Source of the DNA: Microbacterium sp. SORGH_AS_1204
GTDB taxonomy: Bacteria; Actinomycetota; Actinomycetes; Actinomycetales; Microbacteriaceae
Assembly: GCF_030818935.1 (NCBI RefSeq)
Contig: NZ_JAUTBD010000001.1
Coordinates: 1,302,001 to 1,366,000, forward strand
Direction of reading: 5' to 3'
DNA: 64,000 nucleotides
The notes beneath the pieces are model-generated. The model was not told where the DNA came from and did not search any database. It saw only the letters and a list, made by a program, of their open reading frames with translations. Within the stretch, counting starts at the first letter, position 1. Every line of letters starts with the position of its first letter. A program made the translations under genes and the position numbers. Positions 46,792 through 57,118 of the stretch are shown here, in pieces.

Positions 46792-48249
46792 ATGTTCTCG
46801 CCTGACGTCCTCGTCGAGCGCTCGTCCGCCGGGATAGCCGCCGAAATCGCGCGTCTCGTGCGCGACGGTGTGATCCAGGCCGGGGAACGGCTGCCGACGG
46901 TTCGCGAGGTCGCGGCGGTGCGGGGAGTGTCGACCGGAACCGTCGCCACTGCGTGGCGGGCTCTCGCCGACGCCGGGGTGATCGTGTCGCGCGGACGAGC
47001 CGGGACCTTCGTGCGGGCGGAGCGGCGCGAGTGGCTGAGTCCGCGCGTTCGTGGCCTGGCGGCGCCCGAGAGCCCGCGCGCGCCCGCACCCCCGCGCGGC
47101 CTCGGCGGCCGAGTCGCGGCCTCAGCGCTCTTGGACCTGTCGCTCGGAACCCCCGATCCCGCGCTGCTGCCCTCCATCGAACGCGCATTGTCGCTCGCGC
47201 GCCCCCGCGCCGATACCGGGCGCTATCACGATCTGCCGGTGCTGCCCGAGCTGTACGACGTGCTGCGCGAGCAGTGGCCCGTGAGCGGTGTCGAGGCGCT
47301 GACGGTGGTCGACGGCGCGTTCGACGGGATCTCCCGCACCGTCGACCAGGTGGTGCGCTTCGGTGACAGGGTGGCGGTGGAATCCCCCGGTTTCCCCTAC
47401 ATCTTCGACCTCGTCGAGGCTGCCGGCGGCATCCCGCTCGCTCTCCAGAGTGATGCCGACGGCATCCTGCCGTCGTCGCTCGCGCGTGCTCTTGCCCACA
47501 GGCCGTCGGCCCTCGTCCTGCAGTCGCGCGCGCAGAACCCGACCGGGGTGTCGATGTCGGCCGAACGAGCGCGGCGCCTGGCCAACGTGCTGCTGACCAT
47601 GCCCGGGGGCCGCCGGGTGACGGTGATCGAAGACGATCACTCGGCCCTCATCGCGACGGCTCCGGCGGTGACCCTGGCGCGCTGGATCCCCGGTCAGGTG
47701 GTGCACGTGCGCGGATTCTCGAAATCGCACGGTCCCGATCTGCGCATCGCGGCGCTGGGGGGCCCGGCCGACATCGTCGAGCGCATCGTCAGACGACGAA
47801 TGCTCGGCCCGGGGTGGACGTCGCGTCTGCTGCAGACGGTCCTGCGCGCATTGCTGACCGACCCGAGCTCGATCGCCGCCGTGAGCACCGCGCGGCTGAT
47901 CTACCGCGACCGCCTCGACCGGCTGGCCGCGGCCCTCCGGCGCCTCGGCGTCGACGTCGGCGCTCCCGACGGCATCAATCTGTGGCTGCCGGTGCGCGAT
48001 GAGAGGGCGGCGATCGTGCACCTGGCCGCCGAGGGCATCGCCGTCGCGGCGGGGGAGCCGTTCGTCATCGAGGCGCCTCCGGGGTCGATCTCTGCGGACG
48101 CAGGTGTCGCGGCGAACGATGACAGCGCGCGCGAGGGTGTCGTGCCGCCCGGCGCCCGTGTGCGCGTGACCGCCGGCTCGGTGTCGGAGAACGTCCGGCT
48201 GGTCGCGGAGGCTCTCGCACGGGCGGCCTCGGCACCTCCGCTGTCATAG
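46792..48249 (+). CDS. MocR/PdxR-type transcriptional regulator (GntR HTH fused to aminotransferase fold)
   Basis: 485 residues. An N-terminal GntR winged helix (IAAEIARLVRDGVIQAGERLPTVREVAAVRGVSTGTVATAWRAL) is joined by a Pro-rich linker to a class I aminotransferase-like domain. That domain has YHDLPVLPELYDVLRE, SRAQNPTGVSM, VIEDDHSA and the PLP lysine in VRGFSKSHGPDLR. ATG at 46792 follows TTGGAGG. Such proteins usually sense an amino acid or PLP adduct. Position indicates control of the divergent hydantoin/pyrimidine operon, whose beta- or alpha-amino acid product could be the effector. Confidence 0.9.
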   Translation: MFSPDVLVERSSAGIAAEIARLVRDGVIQAGERLPTVREVAAVRGVSTGTVATAWRALADAGVIVSRGRAGTFVRAERREWLSPRVRGLAAPESPRAPAPPRGLGGRVAASALLDLSLGTPDPALLPSIERALSLARPRADTGRYHDLPVLPELYDVLREQWPVSGVEALTVVDGAFDGISRTVDQVVRFGDRVAVESPGFPYIFDLVEAAGGIPLALQSDADGILPSSLARALAHRPSALVLQSRAQNPTGVSMSAERARRLANVLLTMPGGRRVTVIEDDHSALIATAPAVTLARWIPGQVVHVRGFSKSHGPDLRIAALGGPADIVERIVRRRMLGPGWTSRLLQTVLRALLTDPSSIAAVSTARLIYRDRLDRLAAALRRLGVDVGAPDGINLWLPVRDERAAIVHLAAEGIAVAAGEPFVIEAPPGSISADAGVAANDDSAREGVVPPGARVRVTAGSVSENVRLVAEALARAASAPPLS

Positions 48250-48292
48250 CCCGCGCGTCAACCCCGAAGGAGCTTCGAATCGATTCGCCTAG

Positions 48293-49138
<846 letters not shown>

Positions 49139-49154
49139 CCCCGCGCACCCGGGC

Positions 49155-50972
49155 ATGAACCGCCTCGCGAACGCCTCGAGCCCCTACCTGCGGGCCCACG
49201 CCGACAATCCCGTCGCGTGGTACCCTTGGGGGGCCGAGGCGTTCGCGCTCGCGGCCGAGAGAGACGTGCCCGTCATGGTCTCTATCGGTTACAGCACCTG
49301 CCACTGGTGCCACGTCATGGCGCGCGAGTCTTTCCAGGATGCCGAGACAGCCGCCGTCCTGAACGAGGGCTTCGTCGCGATCAAGGTCGACCGCGAAGAG
49401 CACCCCGACGTGGATGCCGCCTACCTCGACGCCGCCAGCGCCTTCACCCCCCACCTCGGCTGGCCGCTCACCGTCTTCGCCAGCCCCGAGGGGCGCGTCT
49501 TCTACGCCGGCACCTACTTTCCGCCGACGCCCCGGCCCCCGCAGCCCTCGTTCCGGCAGGTTCTCGCGGCGGTCCGTGAGGCGTGGACCGAGCGGCGCAG
49601 CGAAGTGGATGCCACCGGTTCCTCCCTGCGCGAAGCCCTCGCCGCGGCGGCTACCGCCCCCGCCGACGCCCCGCCGTCGCTCGAACAGCTGGCAGCCGCC
49701 GCGCGCACCGTCGCCGCGCGCGAGGACCGCGAGTACTTCGGCTTCGCGGCCGGTCCCGCCTTCGAGACGCCGAAGTTCCCCAACACCCCGGTGCTGCGCT
49801 TCCTGCAGCACCCCGCTCTGGCGACGGAGGCTCCGGATGCCGCGGCTGTGGCATCCCGTGCCCTGGCGGCCATGGCCGGCTCCGACCTGCACGACACCGT
49901 CGAGGGCGGCTTCTTCCGCTACGCCACCCGCCGCGACTGGAGCGTGCCGCACTACGAGCGCATGCTCACCGACAACGCCGGTCTGGTGGAGGTCGCCCTC
50001 GCCGCCGGCGATGAGGCAACCGCGACCGACGCCGCCCGCTTCATGGTCGACGTGCTGCAATTACCTACCGGCGGCATCGCCGCAGCCCAGGACTCCGAGT
50101 CGATCATCGACGGCGTTCGCAACGAGGGCGGCTATTACCGGGTGACCGACCGGTCGGGTCTCCAGCCCCCGGCTCTGGATGCCAAGGTCGTCACCGGCTG
50201 GAACGGCCACGCGATCGCCGCGCTCGCGGCCGCCGGTACCCGCACCGACCCGCGGTTCGTGGAGGCCGCGCGGTGGGCGGCGGATGCCGTGCTCGAGAGC
50301 AACGTCGCCGACGACGGAACCCTCCGCCGCGCCTCGCTCGACGAGATGCGCTCCACCGCTCCCGCAACGCTCGAGGATTACGGCGGACTCGCGCGGGGCC
50401 TTCTCGCGCTCGCGCGTGCGACCGGCGAGGTCGCCTACGCCGAGCGGGCGCGGGCCCTGGTCGACCTGTGCCTCGGCGACGACGGCATCCGTCCTCCCGG
50501 CGGTGGCGATCCGGTGCTCGTCGCGCAGGGCATGCAGCCGCACGGTGTGCCGAGCGATGGCGCTTCCCCCTCCGGGCCGTCGATCTTCGCTGCCGCGGCT
50601 CTCGACCTGTGGCGCCTCGGGGCGGGGGAGCGCTACCGCGACGCCGCGGAGGCGCTCGTGCGCGCGGCGGCGGACGCGGCGCTGGCGACGCCTCTCGCGC
50701 ACGGAGCAATCCTCGAGGTCGCGCTGGGGCTGGCATCCGCTCCCCGCCAGGTGGTCGTGGTGGGCGAACCGGATGCCGAGATCGCCGACGCCGCCCGCCG
50801 CGTCGCCGCTGACGTGGTCGCGGTGGTCTCGCCCGCGCAGGCGCTCGCCTTCGCCGGCGCGGGGTTCGAGTTGTTCGAGGGCAAGGCCGCCCTCGGCGGC
50901 GAGGCCACGGCCTACGACTGCCGCGCGTTCACGTGCGCGCTGCCCACGTCGGACCCTGCCGCGCTGGTGTGA
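49155..50972 (+). CDS. DUF255 thioredoxin-domain protein (YyaL/SSP411 family)
   Basis: 605 residues. The N-terminal thioredoxin-like domain has [21 protein letters not shown] and the CHWCH redox motif ([14 protein letters not shown], about residue 50), with GWPLTVF. The rest is an (alpha/alpha)6 glycosidase/epimerase-like toroid ([40 protein letters not shown]). Usual family members are about 650-700 residues, so this is somewhat short. Biochemical function unknown. It follows the aldo/keto reductase by 16 bases. Confidence 0.9.
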   Translation: MNRLANASSPYLRAHADNPVAWYPWGAEAFALAAERDVPVMVSIGYSTCHWCHVMARESFQDAETAAVLNEGFVAIKVDREEHPDVDAAYLDAASAFTPHLGWPLTVFASPEGRVFYAGTYFPPTPRPPQPSFRQVLAAVREAWTERRSEVDATGSSLREALAAAATAPADAPPSLEQLAAAARTVAAREDREYFGFAAGPAFETPKFPNTPVLRFLQHPALATEAPDAAAVASRALAAMAGSDLHDTVEGGFFRYATRRDWSVPHYERMLTDNAGLVEVALAAGDEATATDAARFMVDVLQLPTGGIAAAQDSESIIDGVRNEGGYYRVTDRSGLQPPALDAKVVTGWNGHAIAALAAAGTRTDPRFVEAARWAADAVLESNVADDGTLRRASLDEMRSTAPATLEDYGGLARGLLALARATGEVAYAERARALVDLCLGDDGIRPPGGGDPVLVAQGMQPHGVPSDGASPSGPSIFAAAALDLWRLGAGERYRDAAEALVRAAADAALATPLAHGAILEVALGLASAPRQVVVVGEPDAEIADAARRVAADVVAVVSPAQALAFAGAGFELFEGKAALGGEATAYDCRAFTCALPTSDPAALV

Positions 50973-51081
50973 CCCCCCGCCGTCCCTCGGCACGCGGGCG
51001 AGCACGGCGGAGAACGCGAGGGGCCGCGTCCCAGCGCGCCAGGGGGGTCCTGCACCAGGTACCCCGCACTACAGTGAGCGG

Positions 51082-52197
51082 GTGGCTCACGTCTCCACCC
51101 CACGCTGCCCGCATTGTCGACACTTCCTGTTCCTCGACAAGCTGATCTGCCCGGAGTGCGACGGGCAGCTCGCGTACCACCCGCGTCTGCGCCAGTTCGT
51201 CGGCATCCACAAGGGAAAAGCCGTCGTCGGCGGCGAGACCTGGTACACCTGCTCGAACCGCGGGTGGCGATGCAACTGGCTCGTCCGCGACGACGCGCCC
51301 AGTGGTCGCTGCTTCTCGTGCCGGCTGACCCGCGCCACCCCCGACGGCGACGACACAGTCGCCCTCGAGAAGCTTGCGAAGACCGAGGAGGCGAAGCGTC
51401 GGCTCGTGCTGCAGCTCGGCGACCTCGGACTGCCGATCAGACCCTGGTACGAGGGCGCGGGAGGCCTCGGATTCGACTTCCTGTCGAGCATCTCGCTCGG
51501 GCGATCCGTCACCATCGGCCACAAGAACGGCATCATCACGCTCGACCTCGCCGAGAGTCTCGACGACCGCCGCGAGGCCCTGCGCATCAAGCTCGGCGAG
51601 CCCTACCGCACCATGCTGGGTCACCTGCGCCACGAGGTCGGTCACTATTACCAGAGGGTGCTCATCACCGATGAGCAGACGTGGGCCGAGTGTCGCGCGC
51701 TCTTCGGCGACGAGCGGGCGAACTATCGCGACGCCATCGCCCGCCACTACCGCGAGGGGGCGCCCGAGGGGTGGGCGCAGGCGTACATCTCCGAGTACGC
51801 CACCATGCACCCGTGGGAGGACTTCGCAGAGACCTTCGCGCACTACCTGCACATCACCGCCACCCTGCAGACGGCGAATGCCACCGGTATGCGGCTCGAC
51901 GGCGAAGCGTTCGCCCACCGCGACTCCGATGTGAACCCCTTGCCCAGCTACGCCGACCAGCCCGTGCACCGGCTCGTGGGCGACTGGCGGTGGATGTCGC
52001 ATGCGTTCAACCGCGTCAATCGCTCGATGGGCATGGGCGACCTGTACCCGTTCGAGATCGTCGCGACCGTGGTGCGCAAGCTCGCGTTCATCCACGACAT
52101 CGTCACGCGCTCGCCCCAGCCTGCCGCCGAGCAGCAGGTCGTGGCGCTGGCCGCCGCCACCGCCGCGGCGACGACGCCCGACACCGGCTTCGCCTGA
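51082..52197 (+). CDS. putative zinc-binding metallopeptidase
   Basis: 371 residues. Two zinc ribbons come first (CPHCRHFLFLDKLICPEC and CSNRGWRCN...CFSC), then a domain with HEVGHYY (about residue 190), the HExxH-like zincin motif, and the downstream WEDFAETFAHYLHI helix with the third ligand. This matches zinc-ribbon/zincin-like proteins of actinobacteria and proteobacteria. No signal peptide. The GTG at 51082 is preceded by TACAGT at 51070-51075 and six bases, as in the leaderless pattern. Substrate unknown. Confidence 0.85.
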   Translation: MAHVSTPRCPHCRHFLFLDKLICPECDGQLAYHPRLRQFVGIHKGKAVVGGETWYTCSNRGWRCNWLVRDDAPSGRCFSCRLTRATPDGDDTVALEKLAKTEEAKRRLVLQLGDLGLPIRPWYEGAGGLGFDFLSSISLGRSVTIGHKNGIITLDLAESLDDRREALRIKLGEPYRTMLGHLRHEVGHYYQRVLITDEQTWAECRALFGDERANYRDAIARHYREGAPEGWAQAYISEYATMHPWEDFAETFAHYLHITATLQTANATGMRLDGEAFAHRDSDVNPLPSYADQPVHRLVGDWRWMSHAFNRVNRSMGMGDLYPFEIVATVVRKLAFIHDIVTRSPQPAAEQQVVALAAATAAATTPDTGFA

Positions 52198-52222
52198 CGG
52201 GTGCCGGCTGCGCGCCGCCGCC

Positions 52223-52984
52223 TCAGTCCAGCAGGTGACGCAGGAACCGCTGCGGCGCGTCGAGGAAGTTCCGGTGCAACCGCACCACCACGAGGTCTTC
52301 CCACGCGCTCTCGCGGATGCCCCACTCACCCAGCTCGAGGATCGTCGCGCCCGGCAACGCCGCCAGCACGGGGGAGTGGGTCGCGCAGATCACCTGCGTG
52401 CCGCGCGAGCGCATGCGATCGAGGGATGCCAGCCAACGCAGCGTCGACGAGAACGACAGCGCCGCCTCCGGCTCGTCGAGGCACGCCAGACCCGCGACGT
52501 ACTGCGGATGGTCGAGGGCTTCGTCGAGCAGGGCGTTGAACGACTCGCCGTGGCTCATCGGATGCAGACTCGGCGGCGCGTCGGGCAGGTCGTCGCGCCA
52601 CGAGTAGTAGCTGTGCATCGTCTCCGCCCGCAGGAAGAAGCCCCAGCGCGGCGCGCGCGGGCTCCGCTCGATGCGCAGCCACTCGCTCAGCGGGCTCTCG
52701 GTGCGCCGCGTCTCGCCGCCGCCGTTGCTCGACCCGCCCTCGGCGGGCAGGCCGTACGCCTCCGCGATCCCCTCGATGAGGGTCGACTTGCCCGACCCGT
52801 TCTCGCCCACGAGAAAAGTCACGCCCGGTGCGAACTCCCACCCGTCGCGGCCGGCGACGTCGAAAAAGTGCGCGACGGCGGGGATGCTCGCCGGCCAGGC
52901 TCCGGGCTGCACAGCCGCATCAGAGAAGACCTTGACCCGCTGTATCGGCCGGGGATCATGCAGCCAGTCGTCGCCGCGGCCCAC
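52223..52984 (-). CDS. AAA/ABC-type ATPase, RecF/SMC-like
   Basis: 253 residues. Walker A GENGSGKSTLIEG (about 60), a MSHGESFNALLDEAL segment resembling the ABC signature, Walker B LACLDEPEAALS and the His switch in ICATHSP. This order fits single-domain ATPases that act alone (predicted AAA_21 type) rather than transporters. The GTG start at 52984 lies one base after the stop of the mannosyltransferase, so they are co-translated. Function unknown. Confidence 0.82.
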   Translation of the reverse strand: MGRGDDWLHDPRPIQRVKVFSDAAVQPGAWPASIPAVAHFFDVAGRDGWEFAPGVTFLVGENGSGKSTLIEGIAEAYGLPAEGGSSNGGGETRRTESPLSEWLRIERSPRAPRWGFFLRAETMHSYYSWRDDLPDAPPSLHPMSHGESFNALLDEALDHPQYVAGLACLDEPEAALSFSSTLRWLASLDRMRSRGTQVICATHSPVLAALPGATILELGEWGIRESAWEDLVVVRLHRNFLDAPQRFLRHLLD

Positions 52985-52985
52985 G

Positions 52986-54560
52986 TCAGATCCAGCTGGG
53001 CAGCCAGTTGTGCAGCCGCCAGAACTCGTACGAGACGGGCAGACCCGCCCACACGGGGTACCAGAACGCCGAGATGCCGACGCACGCGACCACGAACACG
53101 GCGACGAGCACCTGCCCCCGGGCGCGCGACAGGCCGCCCACGCCCCGCGCGATGTCCTGCAGCGCGAAAGTGAGTGCCAGCACGAGGAAGGGCACCATCG
53201 CCACCGTGTAGAACTGGAAGATCGTGCGCTCGGGGTACAGCAGCCACGGCAGATAGGTGGCGGCCAGCCCCGTCAGCACGAGCGCGTGGCGCCAGTCGCG
53301 CACCAGGATGAACCGCACGAGCAGATACACGGATGCCGCGATCCCCGCCCACCAGATGAGCGGGTTCGAGTTGCTCGCAATCGCTTCGGTGCAGCCGTTC
53401 GGCAGGCCGCAGCCGTTCACCCCGACGTCGTCCTGGTGCCAGTACATCGAGGTGGGACGGATGAGGAACGGCCACTGCCACGCCGGGCTGGCGTAGCTGT
53501 GCGGGGTGACGAGTCCGACGTGGAAGCCGTACATCGACTGGTGGTAGGCCCACAGGTTCTGCAACGGTCCGGGCAGCAGCGCCATCAGCCCCGTGCCGGC
53601 CGGCTCGTTGCCGCGGTCATATCCGCCGGTCGTGAAGAGCCACCCCGACCAACTCGTCACGTAGACGACGAGCGACACCGGCACGATCAGCACGAACGAG
53701 ATGAGGCCCTGACGCACGGCATCCATCGGCCACTGCACGATCCCGACGCGGCGGCGGGCGATGGCGTCGGTGACGACCACGTAGATGCCGATCGCAGCCA
53801 GCACGTACAGCCCCGACCACTTCACCGCCGTCGCCGCGCCGGCGGCCGCGCCGGCGGCCAGCAGCCACGGGCGGTCCCACAGCAGCGGACCCCAGTTGTG
53901 GGTGGAGCCGGGCAGACGATCCATGGCGGCGTCGAGGATGTCACCGGTGCGCCGATGATCGAGCACCACGAACCAGAACGTCAGCACGACGAAGAAGGTC
54001 AAGAACACATCGAGCAGCGAGATGCGGCTCAGCACGATGCTCACGCCCTCGACGGCGATCAGACCGGATGCCACGGTCGCGAACGGGATCGAGCGGGTGA
54101 TGCTGTGCGCGATCAGGTAGACCAGCAGCACGGTCGCCGTGCCGAACAGCGCCGCCGACAGGCGCCACCCGGTCGCGGAGTCGGGGCCCAGCAGCGCCAT
54201 GCCCGCGCCGATCAGGATGCGGCCGAGCGGGGGGTGCACGACGTAGCTGCCGACGCCGGTGAAGATGTCGGTGTCACCCGCGATGAAGCTCGCGTCGGCG
54301 TTCTCGGGCCACCCCGAGGGGTAGCCGAGCACCCACTGGCTCCATGAGTCCTTGACGTAATAGGTCTCGTCGAACACCAGGGCGTGCGGGTTTCCGAGGT
54401 CGAACAGGCGCAGCACGGCCGCGACGACGGTGACGAGCGCGGGAGCGAGCCAGCGCCACAGACGCGCGCTCCGGGGGGCCGCGAGCACGGCGTCGCGCCA
54501 TCGGTCGAGGCGCGTGTACTCGACGGCGTCGGGGCGCAGCACAGGGGCGTCGGAACTCAC
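52986..54560 (-). CDS. pmt: dolichyl-phosphate-mannose-type protein O-mannosyltransferase
   Basis: 524 residues, about eleven membrane helices, GT39/GT-C fold. The catalytic acidic pair is in ALVFDETYYVKDSWSQW (about residue 64), and HPPLGRILIG follows. The C-terminal WYPVWAGLPVSYEFWRLHNWLPSWI resembles mycobacterial Pmt (Rv1002c). It transfers mannose from polyprenyl phosphate to exported proteins, which suits the many Pro/Thr-rich lipoproteins here. GTG at 54560 sits seven bases from a minus-strand TAGGCT. Confidence 0.93.
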   Translation of the reverse strand: MSSDAPVLRPDAVEYTRLDRWRDAVLAAPRSARLWRWLAPALVTVVAAVLRLFDLGNPHALVFDETYYVKDSWSQWVLGYPSGWPENADASFIAGDTDIFTGVGSYVVHPPLGRILIGAGMALLGPDSATGWRLSAALFGTATVLLVYLIAHSITRSIPFATVASGLIAVEGVSIVLSRISLLDVFLTFFVVLTFWFVVLDHRRTGDILDAAMDRLPGSTHNWGPLLWDRPWLLAAGAAAGAATAVKWSGLYVLAAIGIYVVVTDAIARRRVGIVQWPMDAVRQGLISFVLIVPVSLVVYVTSWSGWLFTTGGYDRGNEPAGTGLMALLPGPLQNLWAYHQSMYGFHVGLVTPHSYASPAWQWPFLIRPTSMYWHQDDVGVNGCGLPNGCTEAIASNSNPLIWWAGIAASVYLLVRFILVRDWRHALVLTGLAATYLPWLLYPERTIFQFYTVAMVPFLVLALTFALQDIARGVGGLSRARGQVLVAVFVVACVGISAFWYPVWAGLPVSYEFWRLHNWLPSWI

Positions 54561-54567
54561 GGGCCCC

Positions 54568-54577
54568 AGCCTAAGGT
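54568..54577. promoter_or_regulatory. overlapping back-to-back -10 elements for pmt and rsmI
   Basis: Plus-strand TAAGGT at 54572-54577 is six bases from the rsmI GTG. Minus-strand TAGGCT (complement of 54568-54573) is seven bases from the pmt GTG. The two hexamers share two bases in a 23-base gap, so the promoters should be mutually exclusive. Confidence 0.65.
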
Positions 54578-54583
54578 GGAACG

Positions 54584-55402
54584 GTGATCATCCTCGCGGC
54601 GACCCCGATCGGCAACCTCGGTGACGCCTCGAAACGCCTCGTGGAGGCGCTCGAGAACGCCCGCGTCGTCGCCGCCGAAGACACCCGCACCACGCAGCGC
54701 CTGCTGGCCGGTCTCGGCATCGAGAACCGCCCGCGACTCATCGCCCTGCATGATCACAACGAGAAGGAGCGCGCCGCCGAGCTCGTCGAGCTCGCGCGGG
54801 AGGACGACCTCCTCGTGCTCAGCGACGCCGGCATGCCGACCGTCAGCGACCCGGGATTCGGCCTCGTTGCCGCCGCCGCGGCCGCCGGCGTGACGGTCAC
54901 GGCCCTGCCCGGACCGAGTGCCGTCGTGACCGCGCTCGCCGTCGCGGGTCTTCCCACCGACCGGTTCGCCTTCGAGGGCTTCCCCCGCCGCAAGCCCGGC
55001 GAGCGCCGCAAGGCCTTCGCGCAGCTGGCGTCGGAGGAGCGGACCCTGGTGTTCTTCGAGTCGCCGTCGCGGCTGGCATCCACCCTCGACGACCTCGCGT
55101 CCGCCTTCGGTGCCGACCGCCCGGCCGCCGTCTGCCGCGAATTGACGAAACTGTACGAGGAGGTGCGGCGCGGAACGCTCGGCGAACTGGCCGCATGGGC
55201 CGCCGAGGGCGTGCGTGGCGAGATCGCGATCGTGGTGGGCGGTGCCGAGGCGCGCGAGGTGGCGTTCCCGGATGCCGTGACCCAGGTGCTCGAGCTCGTG
55301 AGAGGCGGCGCGCGCCTGAAGGAGGCCGCAGCCGAGGTGGCGTCGCAAACGGGCCACTCCTCACGCGAGCTGTACCAGGCGGCCCTGGCCGCCAAGCGCT
55401 GA
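54584..55402 (+). CDS. rsmI: 16S rRNA 2'-O-ribose C1402 methyltransferase RsmI
   Basis: 272 residues. The N-terminus ILAATPIGNLGDASKRLVEAL, ARVVAAEDTRTTQRLLAGL, VLSDAGMPTVSDPG and ALPGPSAVVTALAVAGLPTDRFAFEGFPRRK are the standard SAM-binding TP-methylase features of RsmI. A C-terminal ARLKEAAAEVASQTGHSSRELYQAAL helix-turn-helix-like segment is present. Start GTG at 54584; leaderless geometry. Confidence 0.96.
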   Translation: MIILAATPIGNLGDASKRLVEALENARVVAAEDTRTTQRLLAGLGIENRPRLIALHDHNEKERAAELVELAREDDLLVLSDAGMPTVSDPGFGLVAAAAAAGVTVTALPGPSAVVTALAVAGLPTDRFAFEGFPRRKPGERRKAFAQLASEERTLVFFESPSRLASTLDDLASAFGADRPAAVCRELTKLYEEVRRGTLGELAAWAAEGVRGEIAIVVGGAEAREVAFPDAVTQVLELVRGGARLKEAAAEVASQTGHSSRELYQAALAAKR

Positions 55403-55417
55403 CCCCCGCTCTCCTCT

Positions 55418-55482
55418 CGCGTGAGGGGTCAAGAAGTGTCGCCGGGCAGCGGCCCAGGCGACAGAAACTGACCCCTCACGCG
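55418..55482. repeat. dispersed 65-bp palindrome, copy 2
   Basis: Outer arms CGCGTGAGGGGTCA (55418-55431)/TGACCCCTCACGCG (55469-55482), inner TGTCGCC (55437-55443)/GGCGACA (55457-55463). It matches the element at 26976-27039 in inverted orientation. It lies between rsmI and metG. Confidence 0.85.
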
Positions 55483-55543
55483 GCGGGGGCGGGGCGCCGT
55501 CACACGCGCCGGGGCCTTCGGCGCGGCCCCGTAGAATCCTTCA

Positions 55544-57118
55544 GTGACTTCCGGCCGATCCTTCTACATCACGACGCCGATCTACTACCCCAGCGATCTG
55601 CCCCACATCGGGCACGGGTACACGACCGTGGCCGTCGACACGCTCGCGCGCTGGCACCGCCAGGCGGGCGACGACACCTGGATGCTGACCGGCACCGACG
55701 AGCACGGCCAGAAGATGCTGCGTGCCGCCGCCGCCAACGGCGTGACGCCGCAGGAGTGGGTCGACAAGCTCGTCACCGAGTCGTGGTTCCCGCTGCTCGA
55801 GACCCTCGATGTCGCCAACGACGACTTCATCCGCACGACCCAGCCCCGCCATGAGGAGCGCGTGCAGCAGTTCGTGCAGGCGCTGTTCGACCGTGGCTAC
55901 ATCTATGCGGGCGAGTACGAGGCGCTCTACTGCGTCGGCTGCGAGGAGTTCAAGCCCGAGGCGGAGATCGTCGACGGCACCGGGCCCTTCGAGGGGCTGA
56001 AGGTCTGCGCCATCCACTCGAAGCCGCTGGAGCTGCTGCAGGAGAAGAACTATTTCTTCAAGCTCAGCGAGTTCCAGGACCGCCTGCTCGAGCTGTACAA
56101 GACCGAGCCCGATTTCGTGCGGCCCGAGTCGGCCCGCAACGAGGTCGTGTCGTTCGTGCGCAGCGGGCTGAAGGATTTGTCGATCTCGCGCTCGGCATTC
56201 GACTGGGGCATCACCGTGCCCTGGGATCCCGCGCACGTCATCTACGTGTGGGTCGACGCGCTGCTCAACTACGCAACGGCGGTGGGGTACGGCAACGACC
56301 CCGAGCAGTTCGCCCGCCGCTGGCCCGCATTCCACGTGGTCGGCAAAGACATCCTGCGCTTCCACGCCGTCATCTGGCCCGCCATGCTCATGGCGGCCGG
56401 TCTCGACGTGCCGCGCGGCGTCTTCGCGCACGGCTGGCTGCTGGTCGGCGGCGAGAAGATGTCGAAGTCGAAGCTCACCGGCATCGCCCCGACCGAGATC
56501 ACCGACGTGTTCGGCTCCGACGCGTACCGGTTCTACTTCCTCTCGGCGATCGCGTTCGGCCAAGACGGCTCGTTCTCGTGGGAAGACCTCTCGGCCCGCT
56601 ACCAGGCCGAGCTCGCCAACGGCTTCGGCAACCTGGCATCGCGCACCGTCGCGATGATCTCGAAGTACTTCGAGGGCGTCGTGCCCGCACCCGGCGAGTA
56701 CACCGAGGGCGATCTGACGATCCAGAAGATCGTGGCGGATGCCGCGGCGAACGCCGATGCCGCCGTCGAACGCTTCCGCATCGACGAGGCCATCGCCGCG
56801 ATCTGGACCATCGTCGACGCGCTGAACGGGTACATCACCGAGAACGAGCCGTGGGCCCTGGCCAAAGACGAGGCGACGCGCGAGCGCCTCGGCACCGTGC
56901 TGTACACCGCGGCCGAGGGCCTGCGCGCCCTCGCGGTGCTGCTGTCGCCGGTCATGCCCGCCTCGACCGAGAAGCTGTGGGTCGCCCTGGGCGCGTCCGA
57001 GGGCCTGGGTCGTCTGCACGACCAGCCGTTGCGCGAAGCCGGAGCGTGGGGCGTGCTGCGTCCTGGCGCGACGGTCGAAGCACTCACTCCGCTCTTCCCG
57101 CGCGTCGAGCAGGCGTGA
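55544..57118 (+). CDS. metG: methionyl-tRNA synthetase
   Basis: 524 residues. Class I synthetase: the HIGH variant HIGH in PSDLPHIGHGY, the GTDEHGQKM loop, the tryptophan-lined WDPAHVIYVWVDALLNY region and KMSKSKLTG near residue 308. The zinc knuckle is reduced (YCVGCEEF and CAIHS). Length fits the short MetG form without the C-terminal tRNA-binding domain. TAGAAT at 55532-55537 is six bases from the GTG start, so the mRNA is leaderless. Confidence 0.97.
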   Translation: MTSGRSFYITTPIYYPSDLPHIGHGYTTVAVDTLARWHRQAGDDTWMLTGTDEHGQKMLRAAAANGVTPQEWVDKLVTESWFPLLETLDVANDDFIRTTQPRHEERVQQFVQALFDRGYIYAGEYEALYCVGCEEFKPEAEIVDGTGPFEGLKVCAIHSKPLELLQEKNYFFKLSEFQDRLLELYKTEPDFVRPESARNEVVSFVRSGLKDLSISRSAFDWGITVPWDPAHVIYVWVDALLNYATAVGYGNDPEQFARRWPAFHVVGKDILRFHAVIWPAMLMAAGLDVPRGVFAHGWLLVGGEKMSKSKLTGIAPTEITDVFGSDAYRFYFLSAIAFGQDGSFSWEDLSARYQAELANGFGNLASRTVAMISKYFEGVVPAPGEYTEGDLTIQKIVADAAANADAAVERFRIDEAIAAIWTIVDALNGYITENEPWALAKDEATRERLGTVLYTAAEGLRALAVLLSPVMPASTEKLWVALGASEGLGRLHDQPLREAGAWGVLRPGATVEALTPLFPRVEQA

